Shown here: one piece after another, positions 35,093 to 43,245 of the stretch
How positions within the stretch are numbered: position 1 is the stretch's first letter
How the letters are laid out: each line of letters starts with the position of its first letter
DNA from: Flagellimonas sp. HMM57
GTDB taxonomy: Bacteria; Bacteroidota; Bacteroidia; Flavobacteriales; Flavobacteriaceae
Assembly: GCF_021390175.1 (NCBI RefSeq)
Contig: NZ_CP090004.1
Location: 3,959,001 to 4,023,000, forward strand
Direction of reading: 5' to 3'
DNA length: 64,000 bases
Position numbers and translations under genes: made by a program
Notes under the pieces: model-generated
Databases searched by the model: none
What the model saw: only the letters and a program-made list of their open reading frames with translations
Told to the model about the DNA's origin: nothing

Positions 35093-35506
35093 TTATTCCC
35101 TGAAACGTTCCCATTTAATCAACATAAACTTGTCACCAAGCTCCGTAACCAAAACTCCTGCCCCTTTAATATTCGATGGACTTTGGAAATAAGTTTTTAA
35201 CTCTTTTTCATTAAGGATTTTATAGGTTGGATGGTAATTTGTTTTATAAGGACGCTTTATGTTGTATTTCCGAACCCAGTTCATTATGGATACATGGGAA
35301 ACCCCTAAAATTCTTTCGATTTCCCTATAGGTCAAACCTTCTAGATATAGCTGTAGTGCCTTATTGACATAGTAATCATCTATTTGCTTGCCTAGCTTTC
35401 CGACAGTAAAAAAATAATTACAGGATTTACATTTATAACGTTGTCTTTGATTTACGATTCCAGCTTTTGTAAATTTTGTTGAAGCACAATTAGGGCAGGC
35501 ATCCAT
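35093..35506 (-). CDS. Zinc-ribbon and helix-turn-helix protein (IS1 InsA-like), possible regulator
   Basis: The ATG at 35506 was chosen over 35539 because the conserved domain begins MDACPNCASTKFTK. The 137-residue protein has a CPNC...CKSC zinc ribbon (residues about 4-34), then an HTH region (LEGLTYREIERILGVSHVSIMNWVRKYN, about 57-85), like InsA of IS1-type elements. The C-terminal 50 residues (GAGVLVTELGDKFMLIKWERF) are not transposase-like. There is no InsB partner and I see no flanking inverted repeats. A domesticated DNA-binding protein is likely, possibly a regulator of the divergent or adjacent acetate genes. Confidence 0.75.
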   Translation of the reverse strand: MDACPNCASTKFTKAGIVNQRQRYKCKSCNYFFTVGKLGKQIDDYYVNKALQLYLEGLTYREIERILGVSHVSIMNWVRKYNIKRPYKTNYHPTYKILNEKELKTYFQSPSNIKGAGVLVTELGDKFMLIKWERFRE

Positions 35507-35646
35507 AATAGCTATAGTATTTTTGCATAAATATATCAATTTAGCAAAATATATAGTAAATGTTTAAGGTTTTAAGGATTATTTTAAAAAAAGCTGTCTT
35601 TCAACTTAAAATATTCATTCTCAGCTTTGTCAATAAATAGAACTAT

Positions 35647-36600
35647 CTAAAGAGATTTTAAGTAATTGGAAATATTAAGTGAAATACGCTCCTGTAGATT
35701 AGAGACTTCGGCTTTTAGAAAAGGCTCTCCCATAATACTTTCATAGAGCTCAATATAACGTTCTGAGACCGATGTTATATAGTCATCGCTCATTTCAGGA
35801 ACATCTTGACCTTCAAGACCTTGAAAACCATTGGAGATAAGCCATTGTCGAACAAACTCTTTTGACAATTGCTTTTGGGCTTCTCCTTTAGCCTGACGTT
35901 CTTCATATCCATCGGCATAAAAATAGCGTGAAGAATCTGGCGTATGAATTTCATCTATCAGGACGATTTCACCATCTTGTGTCTTACCAAATTCATATTT
36001 GGTATCAACAAGAATCAATCCACGTTTAGCAGCGATTTCTGTACCTCGCTGGAACAGGTCTCTGGTATACTTTTCCAATACTTCATAATCAGTTTTAGAA
36101 ACAATTCCCTTGCTCAGTATTTCAGCTTTGGATATATCCTCGTCATGGTCACCTTTTTCTGCTTTTGTCGCGGGGGTAATTATAGGATTAGGGAATTTAT
36201 CATTCTCTTTCATACCCTCAGGCATAGGCTCTCCACATATGGTACGCCTGCCTGCTTTATACTCTCTTGCAGCGTGCCCCGATAAGTATCCCCTGATCAC
36301 CATCTCAACCTTAAAGGGCTCACAAGCTTTACCAATCGCTACATTTGGATCTGGCGTCGCCATTAACCAATTAGGCACAATATCCTCAGTTGCCTTCATC
36401 ATTTTAGTAGCAATCTGGTTGAGGATTTGTCCTTTATAGGGTATTCCCTTTGGCATGACCACATCAAAAGCGGATAATCTATCCGTAGCGACCATAACCA
36501 AAATATCGTTGTTAAGGGTATAGACTTCCCGTACTTTTCCTTTGTAGACCGATTTTTGTCCAGCAAAGTGAAAATTAGTGTCCATCAAGGTGTTTTTCAT
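35647..36600 (-). CDS. purC: Phosphoribosylaminoimidazole-succinocarboxamide synthase
   Basis: This 317-residue enzyme joins aspartate to CAIR in purine synthesis. Family motifs are [76 protein letters not shown] and [30 protein letters not shown]. The length is of the longer class without PurE fusion. Start may be at 36600 or at the ATG at 36585. It is transcribed alone, downstream of phoH on the same strand. Confidence 0.95.
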   Translation of the reverse strand: MKNTLMDTNFHFAGQKSVYKGKVREVYTLNNDILVMVATDRLSAFDVVMPKGIPYKGQILNQIATKMMKATEDIVPNWLMATPDPNVAIGKACEPFKVEMVIRGYLSGHAAREYKAGRRTICGEPMPEGMKENDKFPNPIITPATKAEKGDHDEDISKAEILSKGIVSKTDYEVLEKYTRDLFQRGTEIAAKRGLILVDTKYEFGKTQDGEIVLIDEIHTPDSSRYFYADGYEERQAKGEAQKQLSKEFVRQWLISNGFQGLEGQDVPEMSDDYITSVSERYIELYESIMGEPFLKAEVSNLQERISLNISNYLKSL

Positions 36601-36702
36601 GGTGTATTCTTATGGAAAATTATGAGAAAGTTTCAACCTGATACAAATTTGACGAAGATTTTAATAGTTTGCATTTCGTACTTCCAATCTCATACTTCTA
36701 AC

Positions 36703-37656
36703 TTAATTATGATGCTCAATATTTTTATAGGCGTCAATAACCTTTTTGACCAATTTGTGACGGATTACATCTTTATCATCTAAATAAATCATGCTTATCC
36801 CCTCAACATTCTGTAGTACCAAAAGCGCTTCTTTTAAACCAGAAATTACCCGTCTTGGCAAATCGATCTGTCCTGGGTCGCCCGTTAATAAAAACTTTGC
36901 GTTCTTTCCCATTCTGGTGAGGAACATCTTCATTTGTGCATGGGTCGTGTTCTGGGCTTCATCCAAAATAACAAAGGCGTTATCCAAGGTTCTACCGCGC
37001 ATAAAGGCCATAGGTGCAATCTGAATAGTACCGTCCTCAATATATTTATCCAGCTTTTCAGGTGCGATCATATCCCGCAACGCATCATATAGCGGCTGCA
37101 TATATGGATCTAATTTTTCCTTTAAGTCCCCTGGCAAAAAACCTAAATTCTCTCCAGCTTCCACTGCAGGGCGAGTCAAAATAATACGGCGTACTTCTTT
37201 TTCCTTCAACGCTTTTACGGCCAAAGCAACACCAGTGTAGGTCTTACCGGTACCAGCAGGCCCTATTGCAAAAACCATATCATCTTTTTTGCATGCATCC
37301 ACCAGACGTCTCTGATTCGCCGTCTGTGCCTTTATCAGCTTACCACTAACACCATGTACCAGCACATCACCACTACTTTTAGACGATGTATAATCCTCTT
37401 TCCCATTACTGGTAAGTACGCGCTCTATCATATTCTCGTCCAGCTTGTTGTACTTGGCAAAATGGTTGGTGAGCATATCAAAACGCTTGTCGAATTCCTC
37501 CAAAAGCGCTTCGTCACCATATACCTTTATTTTGCTGCCACGGGCAACAATTTTAAGTTTGGGAAAATACTTTTTTAGTAATTCGATGTTTTCATTGCGT
37601 TGCCCAAAAAAATCCTGTGGGCTGATCTCCGTAAGTTCTATGATTAATTCGTTCAA
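36703..37656 (-). CDS. PhoH-family ATPase
   Basis: This 317-residue protein has an N-terminal KH-like region (residues 1-75) and the PhoH ATPase domain: Walker A MVFAIGPAGTGKTYTGVALAV, GENLGFLPGDLKEKLDPYMQPLYDAL, Walker B-like NAFVILDEAQNTTHAQMKMFLTRMG, and KFLLTGDPGQIDLP. It belongs to the PhoH/YbeZ group, which is linked to RNA metabolism and often paired with YbeY; no ybeY gene is seen beside it here. Confidence 0.92.
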   Translation of the reverse strand: MNELIIELTEISPQDFFGQRNENIELLKKYFPKLKIVARGSKIKVYGDEALLEEFDKRFDMLTNHFAKYNKLDENMIERVLTSNGKEDYTSSKSSGDVLVHGVSGKLIKAQTANQRRLVDACKKDDMVFAIGPAGTGKTYTGVALAVKALKEKEVRRIILTRPAVEAGENLGFLPGDLKEKLDPYMQPLYDALRDMIAPEKLDKYIEDGTIQIAPMAFMRGRTLDNAFVILDEAQNTTHAQMKMFLTRMGKNAKFLLTGDPGQIDLPRRVISGLKEALLVLQNVEGISMIYLDDKDVIRHKLVKKVIDAYKNIEHHN

Positions 37657-37778
37657 AAAGAGAGGGATGTTTTAAGGTTATTTTTGCGGCGTTCTTATTC
37701 GTTCTTTTTATTTAATTTTATCGCACAAACTTAACCAAAAATCGATTTGAGCGGGGAAAAACATATCAACAGTATTGC

Positions 37779-38609
37779 ATGGCAATCATAACATTAACTA
37801 CAGATTTTGGGTATAAAGACCATTTTGTAGGTGCTATAAAGGGAACTATACTAAATAACCTGCCAGAAACCACAGTTGTTGATATTTCGCATGCCATCAG
37901 TCCGTTCAATATTCAGGAGTGTGCCTATATCCTAAAAAATGCATATCGGTCGTTTCCAGAGGGCACGGTCCATGTTGTTGGTGTAGACTCAGAGTTATCC
38001 ATTGAAAACCAACATATTGCAGTCCACGTTGACGGGCATTATTTTGTTAGTGCCAACAACGGGGTAATTTCTTTGATCACCTCAGAAATAAATCCGAATA
38101 AAATTGTTGAAATAAACATTCCAAATTCAAATGCAGGTTCTTTTCCTGTTTTTAACATATTTGCGCAAGTCGCCTGTCATATTGCTAGGGGAGGAAAATT
38201 GGAGGTCATTGGGAAACCATTCGATGATTTAAAAGAATTGAAGGAATTTGAACCCCGAATCATCAATAACGGAAAAAGTATAACGGGAAATGTTATATAT
38301 ATTGATAACTATGGCAATGTAATCACCAATATACAAAAGAATCTTTTTGAAGCCTATCGCAATGGACGTGATTTTGAGGTAATCGCAAGAACCAATAAGC
38401 TCAAGACCATTCATGAAACATATAACGGAATCATAGATTTTGATTTGGACAAGGTGAACCGCAAAGGTCCTGGTGATGCATTGGCTCTATTTAATTCTGC
38501 CGGTTATATTGAACTCGCCATCTACAAGAGTGACCTGAAGACGGTTGGGGGTGCCTCTACCTTACTGGGTCTAAATTATAGGGATACTGTAACCATAAAT
38601 TTTCTGTAA
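37779..38609 (+). CDS. SAM hydroxide adenosyltransferase (DUF62 family)
   Basis: This 276-residue protein matches the SAM hydroxide hydrolase family related to fluorinase and chlorinase. The N-terminus is IITLTTDFGYKDHFVGAIKG (DFG.D motif), followed by VVDISHAISPFNIQECAYIL, GTVHVVGVDSELS, FVSANNGVISL and, in the C-terminal domain, NVIYIDNYGNVITNI and GPGDALALFNSAGYIELAI. It hydrolyses SAM to adenosine and methionine in characterised members. A halogenase-specific insertion is not apparent. It is coupled to the monooxygenase gene that starts on the next base. Confidence 0.92.
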   Translation: MAIITLTTDFGYKDHFVGAIKGTILNNLPETTVVDISHAISPFNIQECAYILKNAYRSFPEGTVHVVGVDSELSIENQHIAVHVDGHYFVSANNGVISLITSEINPNKIVEINIPNSNAGSFPVFNIFAQVACHIARGGKLEVIGKPFDDLKELKEFEPRIINNGKSITGNVIYIDNYGNVITNIQKNLFEAYRNGRDFEVIARTNKLKTIHETYNGIIDFDLDKVNRKGPGDALALFNSAGYIELAIYKSDLKTVGGASTLLGLNYRDTVTINFL

Positions 38610-38900
38610 ATGCTCATTCGCATCGTAAAACTCACTTTTAAAAGCGAAAATATTGCTAGTTTTAAGCAAATTTTTGAAACAACCAAATCCGGAATACTCA
38701 CCTTTGAAGGGTGTACGCTAGTGGAATTGTATCAAGACCTTAAAAATCCCTGTATTTTTTTCACCTATAGTTTTTGGGAAAAAGAATCTGATTTGGAAAA
38801 CTATCGGAAATCCGATTTTTTTAAAGGTGTTTGGGGCAATACCAAAACATTATTTTCGGAAAAACCAGAAGCATGGAGTGTTGAAAAAGTTGATGGTTGA
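38610..38900 (+). CDS. Antibiotic biosynthesis monooxygenase-like (ABM) protein
   Basis: This 96-residue dimeric ferredoxin-like protein fits the ABM/YgiN pattern: MLIRIVKLTFKSENIASFKQIFETTK, GCTLVELYQDLKNPCIFFTYSFWEKESDLENYRKSDFF. Members act as cofactor-free monooxygenases on quinols or as heme-related enzymes; the substrate here is unknown. The last three codons and the stop (GTT GAT GGT TGA) are supplied by the first units of a heptamer tandem repeat, so the C-terminus is fixed whatever the repeat number, as long as two units remain. Confidence 0.85.
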   Translation: MLIRIVKLTFKSENIASFKQIFETTKSGILTFEGCTLVELYQDLKNPCIFFTYSFWEKESDLENYRKSDFFKGVWGNTKTLFSEKPEAWSVEKVDG

Positions 38901-39000
38901 TGGTTGATGGTTGATGGTTGATGGTTGATGGTTGATGGTTGATGGTTGATGGTTGATGGTTGATGGTTGATGGTTGATGGTTGATGGTTGATGGTTGATG
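38889..39000. repeat. Tandem repeat: 16 perfect copies of the heptamer GTTGATG
   Basis: Bases 38889-39000 are exactly 16 contiguous identical 7-base units. The tract begins inside the 3' end of the monooxygenase gene and ends 107 bases before the gldF start codon. Perfect identity across 112 bases indicates recent expansion by slippage. The minus-strand reading gives a false repetitive ORF and should not be annotated. Confidence 0.98.
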
Positions 39001-39069
39001 ATAAGAAAAAATAATTAGCTTATAAAGTATTGAATATGAACAAAAAAGTATTAACAAATACGGATTACC

Positions 39070-39090
39070 GCCAACTGCCAACTGTAAACT
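39070..39090. repeat. Short second heptamer array (GCCAACT, GCCAACT, GTAAACT)
   Basis: Three 7-base units, two identical and one with two changes, lie 17 bases before gldF. The period equals that of the large GTTGATG array 70 bases upstream, but the unit differs. Confidence 0.7.
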
Positions 39091-39107
39091 GATAACCTTT
39101 TCAAAAT

Positions 39108-39839
39108 ATGTTTGCAATTTTTAAGCGGGAAGTACAATCCTTTTTTACAGCACCGATCGGTTACTTGATCGTAGGGTTGTTTTTATTGCTGAACGGACTT
39201 TTCTTATGGGTATTTAAAGGCAGCTTCAATATTTTTGATTATGGCTTTGCCGATCTTGGCAACCTCTTTTATCTAGCTCCATGGATTTTTATCTTTTTAG
39301 TACCTGCCATAACCATGAAAAGTTTTTCTGAAGAACGCAAAGTGGGTACTTTGGAATTACTATTGATAAAACCTATATCTGTCTGGAGACTGGTTTTGGG
39401 AAAGTTTTGGGGCGCTGTCCTCCTATGTGCCATTGCCGTACTGCCAACGATTATTTATGTGCTTGCAATTTCAGATTTGGGGATTACCGAAGGAAATTAT
39501 GATTTGGGCGTAGTTTTGGGCTCTTATTTTGGGTTGTTTTTCTTGATTGCAACATATACCTCAATAGGACTTTTTTCCTCCACCTTGTCCGACAATCAAA
39601 TTGTGGCTTTTATCATTGGGATTCTTATATGTTTTTTGTTGTTCAATGGGTTTGAGGCGGTTTCATCTCTTTTTTCTGATGGGGAAACGCAACAACTTAT
39701 CAAAAATATAGGGATGAGCGCACATTTTGATAGTATTGCAAGAGGTGTAGTCGATACTCGGGATTTAGCGTATTTTATCTCTTTTACACTATTCTTTTTA
39801 TTTGCAACCTTACTTCGAATTAAACAATTGCCAAGATGA
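39108..39839 (+). CDS. gldF: Gliding motility ABC transporter permease GldF
   Basis: This 243-residue inner-membrane protein has six helices and the ABC-2 permease signature of GldF: FKREVQSFFTAPIGYLIVGLFLLLNGLFLWVF at the N-terminus, PAITMKSFSEERKVGTLELLLIKPISVWRLVLGKFWGA in the cytoplasmic loop, and LFSSTLSDNQIVAFIIG. GldF with GldG and GldA forms an ABC transporter associated with gliding in Flavobacterium; gldA is not in this window. The ATG of gldG overlaps the gldF stop (ATGA). A heptamer repeat tract lies in its upstream region. Confidence 0.93.
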   Translation: MFAIFKREVQSFFTAPIGYLIVGLFLLLNGLFLWVFKGSFNIFDYGFADLGNLFYLAPWIFIFLVPAITMKSFSEERKVGTLELLLIKPISVWRLVLGKFWGAVLLCAIAVLPTIIYVLAISDLGITEGNYDLGVVLGSYFGLFFLIATYTSIGLFSSTLSDNQIVAFIIGILICFLLFNGFEAVSSLFSDGETQQLIKNIGMSAHFDSIARGVVDTRDLAYFISFTLFFLFATLLRIKQLPR

Positions 39840-41503
39840 CAAGAACGTTTTCAATTTCAATTCTCGTAGCAATTGTTGTAGTTATATTGATAAATGTGCT
39901 AGGTAGTTTCTTTAATACAAGATTCGACCTTACCGAAGATAAAAGATTTACCTTATCCGAACCCGCTATTGAAACAGTCAAGAAATTCGATGCTCCGGTA
40001 GTTATCGATATTCTTTTGGACGGTGATATTCCCCCTGAATTTTCCAGACTTAAAACAGAGACATTACAATTATTGGAATCCTTTATTTCCGAAAACACCA
40101 ATATTGAATACAATTTGGTGAATCCGTTGGAGGATGAAACCCAAGCACAACAAACCATTACGGATTTGCAACGCCTTGGTCTTACTCCTGCAAATATTAC
40201 CGTAGAAGAAAACAGTAAGGTTTCCCAAGAGCTCGTCTTTCCATGGGCCATGGTCAATTATAAAGACCATACCGTAAAAGTGCCCCTACTCAAAAACAAA
40301 TTGGGTTCAACTACGGAGGACCGTGTCAACAATTCCGTGCAGCAATTGGAATATGCTTTTGCAGATGCTTTTACCAAACTGACCATAGACGAAAAAAAAC
40401 GGGTCGCTGTCATCAAAGGGAACGGAGAACTGGAAGATATTTATATCGCTGATTTTCTGACCTCGATTCAAGAGTATTATAATATTGGTGCCATTACGCT
40501 GGATTCAGTTGCCAAGAATCCCCAACGTGTACTGGAGCAATTAAAAGAGTTTGACCTCGCGTTGATCGCCAAACCAACAGAAGCTTTTTCAGATGGCGAA
40601 AAATATATCATGGACCAGTTTATTGTAAACGGTGGCAGGTCTATTTGGTTAATGGATAAAGTGGCCATAGAAATAGACAGCATTTTTAAAGGCGGGGGAA
40701 GTGCTTTGGCAATGCAGCGCAACTTAAGCCTCAACGATTTTTTCTTCAAATATGGGGTACGTATCAATCCCGTGTTGGTTAACGACCTCTATTTTACCCA
40801 AATTGTTTTAGCTTCGGGAGAAGGTAACGATTCACAATACAATCCAGTTCCGTGGTACTATAACCCCATGGTATTTTCTAGAAACGACCATCCCATCAAT
40901 ACCAATATTGAAGCTGTACGCTATCAGTTTGCAAATACTATGGATGTATTGGAAAATGACTATAAAAAAACAGTTTTGTTAAGGAGTTCTCCCCTATCCA
41001 AAACAGAGGGAACACCCAAACAGATTGGGCTGGATATTTTGAACACCCCACCGGATAGGGAATCTTATATAGATGGAAATCAACCCTTGGCGGTATTGAT
41101 AGAAGGAGCATTCAATTCAACATTCAAAAATAGGGTCAAACCAATTAAACTATCAAATACGTTGGAACAGGGACCTGACAATAAAATGATAGTCATCTCT
41201 GATGGCGATGTCATAAAGAACCAATTGCGGAATGGCAGACCTTTGGATCTAGGTTATGACAAATGGACCAATAGCACGTATGGTAACAAAGAATTTCTGG
41301 TGAATTGCATGAACTACCTTTTGGATGATACTGGACTTATAAACATTAGAAATAAAAAAGTTTCCATCCCTTTACTGGATGTTGAGAAAATCGCGGCAAA
41401 AAAAACAAAATGGCAGCTTATAAACGTTGGACTCCCAGTACTTTTAACCTTTGTAATAGGCATTTTCTTTAGTGTATTCAGAAAACGAAAGTTTGCAGGA
41501 TAA
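39836..41503 (+). CDS. gldG: Gliding motility-associated ABC transporter substrate-binding protein GldG
   Basis: This 555-residue protein has an N-terminal membrane anchor (ISILVAIVVVILINVLGSFF), the GldG-type start NTRFDLTEDKRFTLSEPAIETVKKFDAPVVIDILLDGDIPPEFSRLK, an ABC-type uncharacterised periplasmic region (QELVFPWAMVNYKDHTVKVPLL), and a C-terminal membrane helix (LINVGLPVLLTFVIGIFFSVF). It is the partner of GldF, translated with it. The transported substrate of the complex is unknown. Confidence 0.93.
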   Translation: MTRTFSISILVAIVVVILINVLGSFFNTRFDLTEDKRFTLSEPAIETVKKFDAPVVIDILLDGDIPPEFSRLKTETLQLLESFISENTNIEYNLVNPLEDETQAQQTITDLQRLGLTPANITVEENSKVSQELVFPWAMVNYKDHTVKVPLLKNKLGSTTEDRVNNSVQQLEYAFADAFTKLTIDEKKRVAVIKGNGELEDIYIADFLTSIQEYYNIGAITLDSVAKNPQRVLEQLKEFDLALIAKPTEAFSDGEKYIMDQFIVNGGRSIWLMDKVAIEIDSIFKGGGSALAMQRNLSLNDFFFKYGVRINPVLVNDLYFTQIVLASGEGNDSQYNPVPWYYNPMVFSRNDHPINTNIEAVRYQFANTMDVLENDYKKTVLLRSSPLSKTEGTPKQIGLDILNTPPDRESYIDGNQPLAVLIEGAFNSTFKNRVKPIKLSNTLEQGPDNKMIVISDGDVIKNQLRNGRPLDLGYDKWTNSTYGNKEFLVNCMNYLLDDTGLINIRNKKVSIPLLDVEKIAAKKTKWQLINVGLPVLLTFVIGIFFSVFRKRKFAG

Positions 41504-41542
41504 GTGTTGATAAATTTGTTTCATTACTATCGTGTTTTAAGA

Positions 41543-41550
41543 TATATTTG
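41543..41550 (+). promoter_or_regulatory. Probable -7 element of the dnaN promoter
   Basis: TATATTTG at 41543-41550 fits TAnnTTTG, and a second such element (TAAATTTG) occurs at 41511-41518. Neither has a TTG at 17-23 bases upstream (nearest spacers are 24 and 15), so the assignment is tentative. Confidence 0.35.
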
Positions 41551-41623
41551 TTTCTATTGATTTTTTGTGTTTTGCCAACACATGATTTATGGCAAACACT
41601 ATGCTAAATAAAGAGTTCACTTA

Positions 41624-42742
41624 ATGAAATTTATAGTATCCAGTACATATTTATTAAAACAACTTCAGATTTTAGGAGGTGTAATCAACAACAGTAACAC
41701 GCTCCCGATTCTAGATAATTTTCTTTTCGATTTAAAACAAAGTAAATTAACGGTTTCCGCTTCCGATTTGGAAACTACAATGAGCTCTGTCCTGGAGGTC
41801 GATTCTGATGCAGAGGGTACCATTGCTGTTCCCGCAAGGTTATTGTTGGATACATTGAAGACTTTTCCAGAACAACCATTAACGTTTGTTGTAGAGGATA
41901 ACAATACTGTTGAAATAAGCTCAAACCATGGTAAATATGCTTTGGCATATGCCGATGGAGCTGAATTCCCAAAAGCTGTGGAAGTTACAAATCCAAGCTC
42001 CACTACCCTACTTGGCGATATCTTGGCAACGGCCATTAACAAAACTATTTTTGCTGCTGGGAATGATGATTTACGTCCAGTGATGAGCGGTGTGTTTTTT
42101 CAATTCTCAACAGAAAACCTAACATTCGTTGCTACGGATGCCCATAAATTGGTCAAATATCAGCGTAATGACGTAACTGCTTCCGAAGTTGCCGAATTTA
42201 TAATGCCCAAAAAGCCATTAACACTTTTGAAAGGTATTCTATCCGGGTCTGAATCTGAGGTCACCATTGAATATAATGACAGTAATGCCAAATTTATTTT
42301 TGACGATTCAGAACTGATCTGTAGACTTATAGATGGAAAATACCCAAACTACGAAGCGGTAATTCCAAAAGAAAATCCAAATAAATTATCCATAGCCAGA
42401 AATCAATTCCTGAGTTCTGTGCGCAGGGTGTCCATATTTTCAAATAAAACCACGCATCAAATCCGATTGAAGATTGCTGGTGCCGAATTGAATATCTCAG
42501 CAGAAGACGTAGATTATAGCAACAAGGCAGAAGAACGGCTTTCTTGCGCTTATCAAGGTGATGATATGCAGATTGGTTTTAATTCCAGATTTTTAGTAGA
42601 AATGCTGAATAACCTGACTTCAGATGAAGTTTCATTGGAAATGAGCCTGCCCAATAGAGCAGGAATATTAACCCCTGTTGACGGATTGGATGAAGGCGAA
42701 CTTGTTACCATGCTTGTAATGCCTGTTATGTTGAACAACTAA
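41624..42742 (+). CDS. dnaN: DNA polymerase III sliding clamp (beta subunit)
   Basis: This 372-residue protein matches the beta clamp with its three repeated domains: MKFIVSSTYLLKQLQILGGVINNSNTLPILDNFLF, TLLGDILATAINKTIFAAGNDDLRPVMSGVFF, and ISIARNQFLSSVRRVSIFSNKTTHQIRL. It ends EGELVTMLVMPVML, the conserved MPMRL-like C-terminus. It tethers the replicative polymerase to DNA. It is not beside dnaA here, which is usual in Bacteroidota. It is closed by a strong bidirectional terminator. Confidence 0.96.
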   Translation: MKFIVSSTYLLKQLQILGGVINNSNTLPILDNFLFDLKQSKLTVSASDLETTMSSVLEVDSDAEGTIAVPARLLLDTLKTFPEQPLTFVVEDNNTVEISSNHGKYALAYADGAEFPKAVEVTNPSSTTLLGDILATAINKTIFAAGNDDLRPVMSGVFFQFSTENLTFVATDAHKLVKYQRNDVTASEVAEFIMPKKPLTLLKGILSGSESEVTIEYNDSNAKFIFDDSELICRLIDGKYPNYEAVIPKENPNKLSIARNQFLSSVRRVSIFSNKTTHQIRLKIAGAELNISAEDVDYSNKAEERLSCAYQGDDMQIGFNSRFLVEMLNNLTSDEVSLEMSLPNRAGILTPVDGLDEGELVTMLVMPVMLNN

Positions 42743-42763
42743 TTACCCATACCTAAATACTGG

Positions 42764-42795
42764 AAAAGCTAGCGTAAATTGCGCTAGCTTTTTTC
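42764..42795. terminator. Bidirectional intrinsic terminator between dnaN and the DUF4870 gene
   Basis: AGCTAGCG (42767-42774) pairs with CGCTAGCT (42782-42789) around a seven-base loop, with AAA before and TTTTT after. It serves dnaN on the plus strand and the DUF4870 gene, whose stop is at 42798, on the minus strand. Confidence 0.88.
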
Positions 42796-42797
42796 TT

Positions 42798-43157
42798 TTA
42801 AACAAAAGGAATAGTCATAAAATAAGAAGGTGATTCGCCATTAGCGGCCTTTACTGCATTAACAATAGGAAGTACAAAGCCTAAAATAGCAACCCCTATC
42901 AGTCCTAAGATTCCCAATCCCAGTAACAAAATTGCAGGAACACTTATAATAATGTAGAGCAATAAACTTAACTGTAGATTGATTACAGCTTTTCCATGTT
43001 CGCTCATTCCCTCAACGGTACGTCTGGAAGATAGCCAGATAATCAGCGGAACAATAAATCCTCCAAATCCTGTTACATAATGCAATAATTGTGATAAATG
43101 TGTAATCGCCAAAAGTGTATTGTCCTTTCTGATTACATTTTGATTGATGATTTCCAT
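42798..43157 (-). CDS. DUF4870 membrane protein
   Basis: This 119-residue protein has the DUF4870 pattern: an amphipathic start, LLAITHLSQLLHYVTGFGGFIVPLIIWLSSRRTVEGMSEHGKAVINLQLSLLLYIIISVPAILLLG split over three helices, and a final helix ILGFVLPIVNAVKAANGE. The HGKAVINLQLS block is the family hallmark. Function is unknown. It is monocistronic. Confidence 0.9.
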   Translation of the reverse strand: MEIINQNVIRKDNTLLAITHLSQLLHYVTGFGGFIVPLIIWLSSRRTVEGMSEHGKAVINLQLSLLLYIIISVPAILLLGLGILGLIGVAILGFVLPIVNAVKAANGESPSYFMTIPFV

Positions 43158-43245
43158 TTTTGATTGATTTTTTGATGATGTACCATATAGGTATACATTT
43201 TTAGAGAAATGTTACAGGAGTTACGTAATTTGTATTTTTGTCAAT

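Noticed and set aside
35093..35539. Complete IS1-type insertion sequence
   Set aside because: Only an InsA-like protein is present; no InsB frame, terminal inverted repeats or target duplications were found.
38889..39000. CRISPR-like array
   Set aside because: Units are contiguous 7-mers with no spacers, so this is a simple tandem repeat.
39036..39092. 18-residue ORF before gldF
   Set aside because: It is made partly of the short heptamer array and has no recognisable property.
38821..39117. Minus-strand ORF with repeated HQPSTIN
   Set aside because: It is only the reverse reading of the 16-copy heptamer repeat and extends into a neighbouring gene.
43233..43240. TATTTTTG as the mnmE promoter
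   Set aside because: It would place the transcript start at the ATG itself and has no TTG upstream at the right spacing.
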